DNA of 6,829 bases from Desulfococcus sp. (GTDB lineage Bacteria; Desulfobacterota; Desulfobacteria; Desulfobacterales; Desulfosalsimonadaceae): the NCBI GenBank assembly GCA_024641805.1, contig JAHECJ010000111.1, positions 1 through 6,829 on the forward strand, written 5' to 3'. Below are positions 4,945 to 6,829 of the stretch, one piece after another. A program made the position numbers and the translations under genes. The first letter of the stretch is position 1, and each line of letters starts with the position of its first letter. The notes beneath the pieces are model-generated. The model saw nothing but the letters and a program-made list of their open reading frames with translations. It had not been told where the DNA came from and searched no databases.

Positions 4945-6083
4945 ATTGCATCAAAACGCCCGACGGCCCCAAAATAATCGTTTGCTGCGGAAGCGGCGGC
5001 GTCGGGAAAACGACGATATCCGCTGCCATCGGCTTGTATGGAGCGTTGTCCGGAAAAAAAACAATTGTCTTAACAATTGATCCGGCCAGACGTTTAGCGG
5101 ATTCGCTTGGATTGAAGAAATTTGATGTGGATGTTCAGCGGGTTCCCATAGAAAATCTCTCGGTGTTAAATGCCTCCCGGTTGTCTGATGCCGGCTTATT
5201 TGCAATGATGCTCGATGCCAAAGGCACATTCGATCAATTGGTTGCCCGGTATGCTCCCCCTGAATTTCAGAAAAATATTTTTAAAAACAGATATTATCAG
5301 CATCTGTCCAATAACATGGCGGGTTCCCATGAATATATGGCAATGGAAAAGCTCTATGAAATTTTTTCTCAGAATCAATATGACCTGATTGTTCTGGATA
5401 CACCGCCCAGTCGGCGGGCTCTCGATTTTCTGGATGCACCCCAGCGGATGCTGAATATTCTGGGACACAATTTTTTTATGAAATTGTTTAAGCCTTACCT
5501 GAAAACCGGAAAGTGGGGTTTTCGATTGCTGAACATCATTGCGTCGCCGGTTTTAAGGGGCATCAGCAAGGTTCTTGGCAGTGAGGTGTTAAACGATTTT
5601 GCCGGTTTCATGCAATTGTGGGACGATATTATGTTCGAGGGATTCAGTCGCCGGGCCACTGCAGTCAAAGAATTGCTGTCCGGGAATAAAACTCTTTTTC
5701 TGGCAGTGGCAACTCCCCAGCGGCTGCCGATGGAAGAAGCACTGTTCCTATACGATAAATTATTGGAAAACAATATGCCGTTTGGCGGATTTATTGTGAA
5801 CCGGGTAAACGTAGAGGGGACTGGCGAAGAAGGACCGGAAGCAGATTCAAATAAGGTGTTCACAAAATATCTGCTTGACCCGTCGTTAAAGAACAAGCTG
5901 ATATCCTCCCATAACAGTCTTGTGAGAATGGCGGTAAGTGATGCGCGTTCAGTTCGCCGTCTGATTGAAAAAATCGGACCAGGAGGCCGTGTATTGCAAA
6001 TTCCGCATGCAACGGGTGAAGTCGTTAACCTGGATGATCTATATCAACTGACCCGCTATTTTGAAAGTGCCCGGCAGGTATGA
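4938..6083 (+). CDS. ArsA/Get3-family ATPase, second of a pair, variant P-loop
   Basis: The 381-residue product has the P-loop GSGGVGKTT (18-26): the Walker Lys24 is kept but the deviant-Walker signature Lys is Ser19. Switch I is IDPARRLADSLGL (47-59) with Asp48. Switch II reads LDTPPSRRALDFLDAP (153-168), where Arg replaces the Gly-His of Get3. The blocks MLDAKGTFDQLVARYAP (91-107) and HEYMAMEKLYE (131-141) match the second member of paired anion-transporting-ATPase-like genes in actinobacteria and myxobacteria, from memory including the M. tuberculosis Rv3679/Rv3680 pair. No CxxC zinc motif is present. The ATG at 4938 overlaps the stop of the first ATPase (ATGTTAA), and the product starts just ahead of the P-loop strand. 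The two products probably form a heterodimer with unequal active sites. The operon ends 24 bases later at a strong hairpin. Clients are unknown; annotation as an arsenite pump would be misleading. Confidence 0.87.
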   Translation: MLNCIKTPDGPKIIVCCGSGGVGKTTISAAIGLYGALSGKKTIVLTIDPARRLADSLGLKKFDVDVQRVPIENLSVLNASRLSDAGLFAMMLDAKGTFDQLVARYAPPEFQKNIFKNRYYQHLSNNMAGSHEYMAMEKLYEIFSQNQYDLIVLDTPPSRRALDFLDAPQRMLNILGHNFFMKLFKPYLKTGKWGFRLLNIIASPVLRGISKVLGSEVLNDFAGFMQLWDDIMFEGFSRRATAVKELLSGNKTLFLAVATPQRLPMEEALFLYDKLLENNMPFGGFIVNRVNVEGTGEEGPEADSNKVFTKYLLDPSLKNKLISSHNSLVRMAVSDARSVRRLIEKIGPGGRVLQIPHATGEVVNLDDLYQLTRYFESARQV

Positions 6084-6107
6084 AAGCGGATTTTTTATAA
6101 ACCAAAG

Positions 6108-6148
6108 AAAAAGGGAAAGTGAAGAGTTCTTCTTCGCTTTCCCTTTTT
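6108..6148. terminator. Bidirectional intrinsic terminator between convergent genes
   Basis: AAAAAGGGAAAG (6108-6119) pairs perfectly with CTTTCCCTTTTT (6137-6148). The inner bases extend the stem by about seven more pairs (two G-U) to a three-base loop. A run on the left and T run on the right give a U tail in both directions. It lies 24 bases after the second ATPase stop codon on the plus strand and 28 bases after the acyltransferase stop codon on the minus strand. Confidence 0.88.
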
Positions 6149-6176
6149 GGGTATCATTACCAGGGTTTTCTATTTG

Positions 6177-6829
6177 TTATCCGGCGGAAGCTTCTATATC
6201 CTGGTTGTTTTTAGTGTCGGAATCCGTTTTCAGGTCCGCAAAACTTTCATACTTGTTCTGGTGCAGGGTGCAGTAAAGGGAATCGGTGGCGGCGCGATTA
6301 TGACACTGGGCGCCCGTTCGTGTAATGGCTTTGCAGCGAATTGCCTGAATCGTCCCACCGGTTGTTTCCTCTCTGGTGATTTCAGCCGTATCCTTGAAGC
6401 GGTCATTGATAATCAAGGGGTCTTTTTCAATCTGCCCGGCCCGGTACATTCCCAGCAGCATTCTGTATTCGTTTGCAAAATTGTCCAAAATGGCTTTCGG
6501 ATCATGGACTAGTCCGGTATCCGTTGCAATCCCTAAGGAAACTTGCCCATTATAGCTGATTATGCTGATGCCGAGACCCAGACCGCCGATTCGGGGCACC
6601 CAGAACATGATATTTTTAATTTCTTTTCCAGCAAAGAATAACGGTTGGCGAGGTCCGGGAACATTGCTCATGACACCGGTTGTCTTATTGGCAAACATCG
6701 TGGCAGCGGTTTTAGCCAGTTTGGCGGATGAAACGCCGAGGGCATTTAATAAAACATAAGCCACCGCGGCGTCCGGCGCGCCTTTCAAGTCGTTGATTCG
6801 GCGCTGCACTTCACGAATCCGGAGCACCG
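6177..6829 (-). CDS. Wax ester synthase/diacylglycerol acyltransferase (WS/DGAT), C-terminal fragment with Cys/His tail
   Basis: At least 216 C-terminal residues are visible; the 5' part lies beyond the right edge and the first visible GTG is internal. Residue numbers count from that codon. The block TGVMSNVPGPRQPL (50-63) holds the SNVPGP motif of the WS/DGAT C-terminal domain, followed by FAGKEI and FWVPRIGGLGLGISIISYNG (75-94) and LGIATD (98-103), all typical of that domain. The family esterifies acyl-CoA with fatty alcohols or diacylglycerol to make wax esters or triacylglycerol at the membrane/lipid body surface. The catalytic HHxxxDG motif would be in the missing N-terminal half. Unusually, about 80 residues follow the domain, including Cys165, Cys175, Cys186 and His189 in a small zinc-ribbon-like motif. 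The gene converges on the ATPase operon and shares its terminator. It links the locus to neutral lipid storage. Confidence 0.88.
   Translation of the reverse strand, partial: VLRIREVQRRINDLKGAPDAAVAYVLLNALGVSSAKLAKTAATMFANKTTGVMSNVPGPRQPLFFAGKEIKNIMFWVPRIGGLGLGISIISYNGQVSLGIATDTGLVHDPKAILDNFANEYRMLLGMYRAGQIEKDPLIINDRFKDTAEITREETTGGTIQAIRCKAITRTGAQCHNRAATDSLYCTLHQNKYESFADLKTDSDTKNNQDIEASAG
6261..6335 (-). other. Cys/His motif (C-x9-C-x10-C-x2-H) in the acyltransferase tail
   Basis: The tail reads RCKAITRTGAQC, then ten residues, then CTLH. This CxAxTxxGxxC...YCxxH pattern resembles small predicted zinc-binding modules found alone or as add-ons in bacterial and viral proteins (DUF5763-like, from memory). 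Metal binding and function are inferred; the motif is not part of the usual WS/DGAT fold. Confidence 0.6.

Noticed and set aside
3964..6083. Annotation of the two ATPases as an arsenite efflux system
   Set aside because: There is no ArsB, ArsR or ArsD gene nearby, and no metalloid-binding Cys cluster in either protein; context points to granules or lipids.
6825..6827. GTG at 6827 as a true start of the acyltransferase gene
   Set aside because: The visible part contains only the C-terminal domain of WS/DGAT, so the gene must begin beyond the right edge.
1..6829. tRNA, rRNA, CRISPR array, insertion sequence or phage attachment site
   Set aside because: No regularly spaced repeats, transposase frames, terminal inverted repeats or RNA gene sequences were seen on either strand.

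Overview
The window reads as chromosomal DNA of a lipid-storing proteobacterium. The mix of a PhaR-type regulator, a phasin, two ArsA/Get3-like ATPases, a wax ester synthase and moderate base composition fits an anaerobic Desulfobacterota member (Desulfobacterales-like) best. That placement is inference from gene content and is weak. All genes can be read around one theme: carbon storage as polyhydroxyalkanoate (PHA) or neutral lipid inclusions, and fatty acid metabolism.

Layout. On the minus strand, from right to left: a patatin-like lipase (2136-1240), a FadR-type fatty-acyl-CoA regulator (1126-434), and the N-terminal 130 codons of an FGGY sugar/polyol kinase (390-1, running off the left edge). 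fadR has its own promoter, and a near-match to the E. coli FadR operator lies across its -10, which suggests autorepression. From 2137 to 2525 lies a gene-free regulatory region. It holds a probable minus-strand promoter for the lipase gene and two plus-strand promoters, each carrying a 17-bp palindrome in its spacer and a second palindrome just downstream.

On the plus strand, a Lys-rich phasin-like protein (2526-3077) has a strong ribosome binding site and its own intrinsic terminator. It is followed by a PhaR-like protein that joins a PHA-regulator DNA-binding domain to a phasin-like helical half (3244-3882), then two ArsA/Get3-family ATPases (3964-4944 and 4938-6083) whose genes overlap by 7 bases. 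A long hairpin at 6108-6148, flanked by A and T runs, closes this strand and also serves the convergent gene. That gene (6829-6177, minus strand, 5' part outside the window) is the C-terminal part of a wax ester synthase/diacylglycerol acyltransferase with an unusual Cys/His-rich tail.

How they may work together (inference): the phasin coats granules; the PhaR-like protein may sense granule surface through its phasin half and control the phasin promoters; the paired ATPases could deliver or remodel granule or membrane proteins; WS/DGAT makes storage lipid and the patatin-like enzyme breaks it down; FadR ties the locus to acyl-CoA levels. The most noteworthy items are the nested palindrome/promoter modules, the shared C-terminal zipper of phasin and regulator, the granule-linked Get3-like ATPase pair, and the Cys/His tail on the acyltransferase.
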